NCBI GenBank assembly: GCA_013397455.1
Contig: VYZB01000373.1
Span: 177,276-241,275, forward strand
Direction of reading: 5' to 3'
Source: Crotophaga sulcirostris
Taxonomy: Eukaryota; Chordata; Aves; Cuculiformes; Crotophagidae
DNA: 64,000 nt
Part shown: piece by piece, positions 63,416 through 64,000 of the stretch
Numbering within the stretch: position 1 is the stretch's first letter
How the letters are laid out: each line of letters begins with the position of its first letter
The notes under the pieces: generated by a model
Told to the model about the DNA's origin: nothing
The model's database searches: none
Seen by the model: only the letters and a program-made list of their open reading frames with translations
Made by a program: the position numbers and the translations under genes

Positions 63416-64000
63416 ACAGAATTAAAACTGACATCAGACTCTAACCCTACATTTTAATGATTGATTTGCATGGTCTCAGCTGTGAGACAATTTGTCTTAA
63501 GCCCCCATTAAATCAGAAAATGAGTGTTTCTGACTGAGTATGCCAATCATTCTAGCTTATCTAGGGAGAGATGCCACATGCTTTCTCATACTCTACCCCT
63601 ATTTTTTGACAGCTACTTATGCTACTCATTGTCTAATTGGGCCTGCCAATCCTTCCTGCACATCCCAATCTGTCCAGCCCAGACACAAGAGTCTGAAACG
63701 TTTTTAAAATCTGCATATGACTGTTAATTACAAGAGATGGGGGTGGGAGCACACAGCCTAGATGTGACAACACGCTTGCTTCTATGTGATTATTGTTCAG
63801 AAAATAAAAGAATTGCAAAAATTAAAAGAAGAAATCGTATCTGAGTACTTGGGCTTTCTGATTGTAAGGGGAAGAAGGGTACTATGGACAGGACAAAATC
63901 CCTGTTTTCATCTGAGGCTTACACACTTACAAGGCAGCAAGGGCTAAATCCCACCATTTGTTACTTGCTATGTTGTGAAAGGGGAGGAGGTAAGAGCTAC

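Overview
This window looks like nuclear DNA from a bird. The evidence is the repeat content: several 5'-truncated CR1 LINE fragments that share the avian CR1 3'-end wording and end in short ATTCTATG-type octamers, two solo LTRs of one avian ERVL-like family, and otherwise low repeat density with short simple repeats. There are no operons, ribosome-binding sites, CRISPR arrays or bacterial-type gene order. Almost all short open reading frames in the window are chance frames in non-coding DNA.

Layout. Positions 1-5448 are intronic or upstream DNA of a + strand gene and contain a diverged ~240 bp direct duplication (554-795 and 2766-3025) and a CR1 3' end. Positions 5449-5571 and 11673-11783 are two phase-0 exons that join in frame to give the C-terminal 77 residues of one protein ending in a very acidic tail. 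I could not name the gene. Its 3' UTR runs on from 11784, with candidate poly(A) signals at 13598 and 14725. From about 14.8 kb to the end I found no further convincing exon: 49 kb of apparently intergenic DNA (or intron of a gene whose exons I cannot see).

The gene-free part holds mobile-element debris: a (TTR)n tract at 21.4 kb, solo LTRs at 22.4-22.9 and 37.8-38.4 kb, CR1 copies of two age classes (31.4, 32.0, 34.0-34.6, 36.2 and 40.5 kb), a degraded reverse-transcriptase region of another LINE at 40.7-41.6 kb, a complete 196 bp non-autonomous hAT-type transposon with a perfect 8 bp target duplication at 51.8 kb, and three traces of an old palindromic repeat (50.5, 51.4 and 63.4 kb). Two clusters of AP-1-like motifs (39.9-40.1 and 62.4-62.5 kb) are the only regulatory-looking signals that stood out.

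I did not find evidence for a new biological system. The best items for a second look are the intact hAT-type MITE, the local duplication near the 5' end, and the identity of the two-exon gene.
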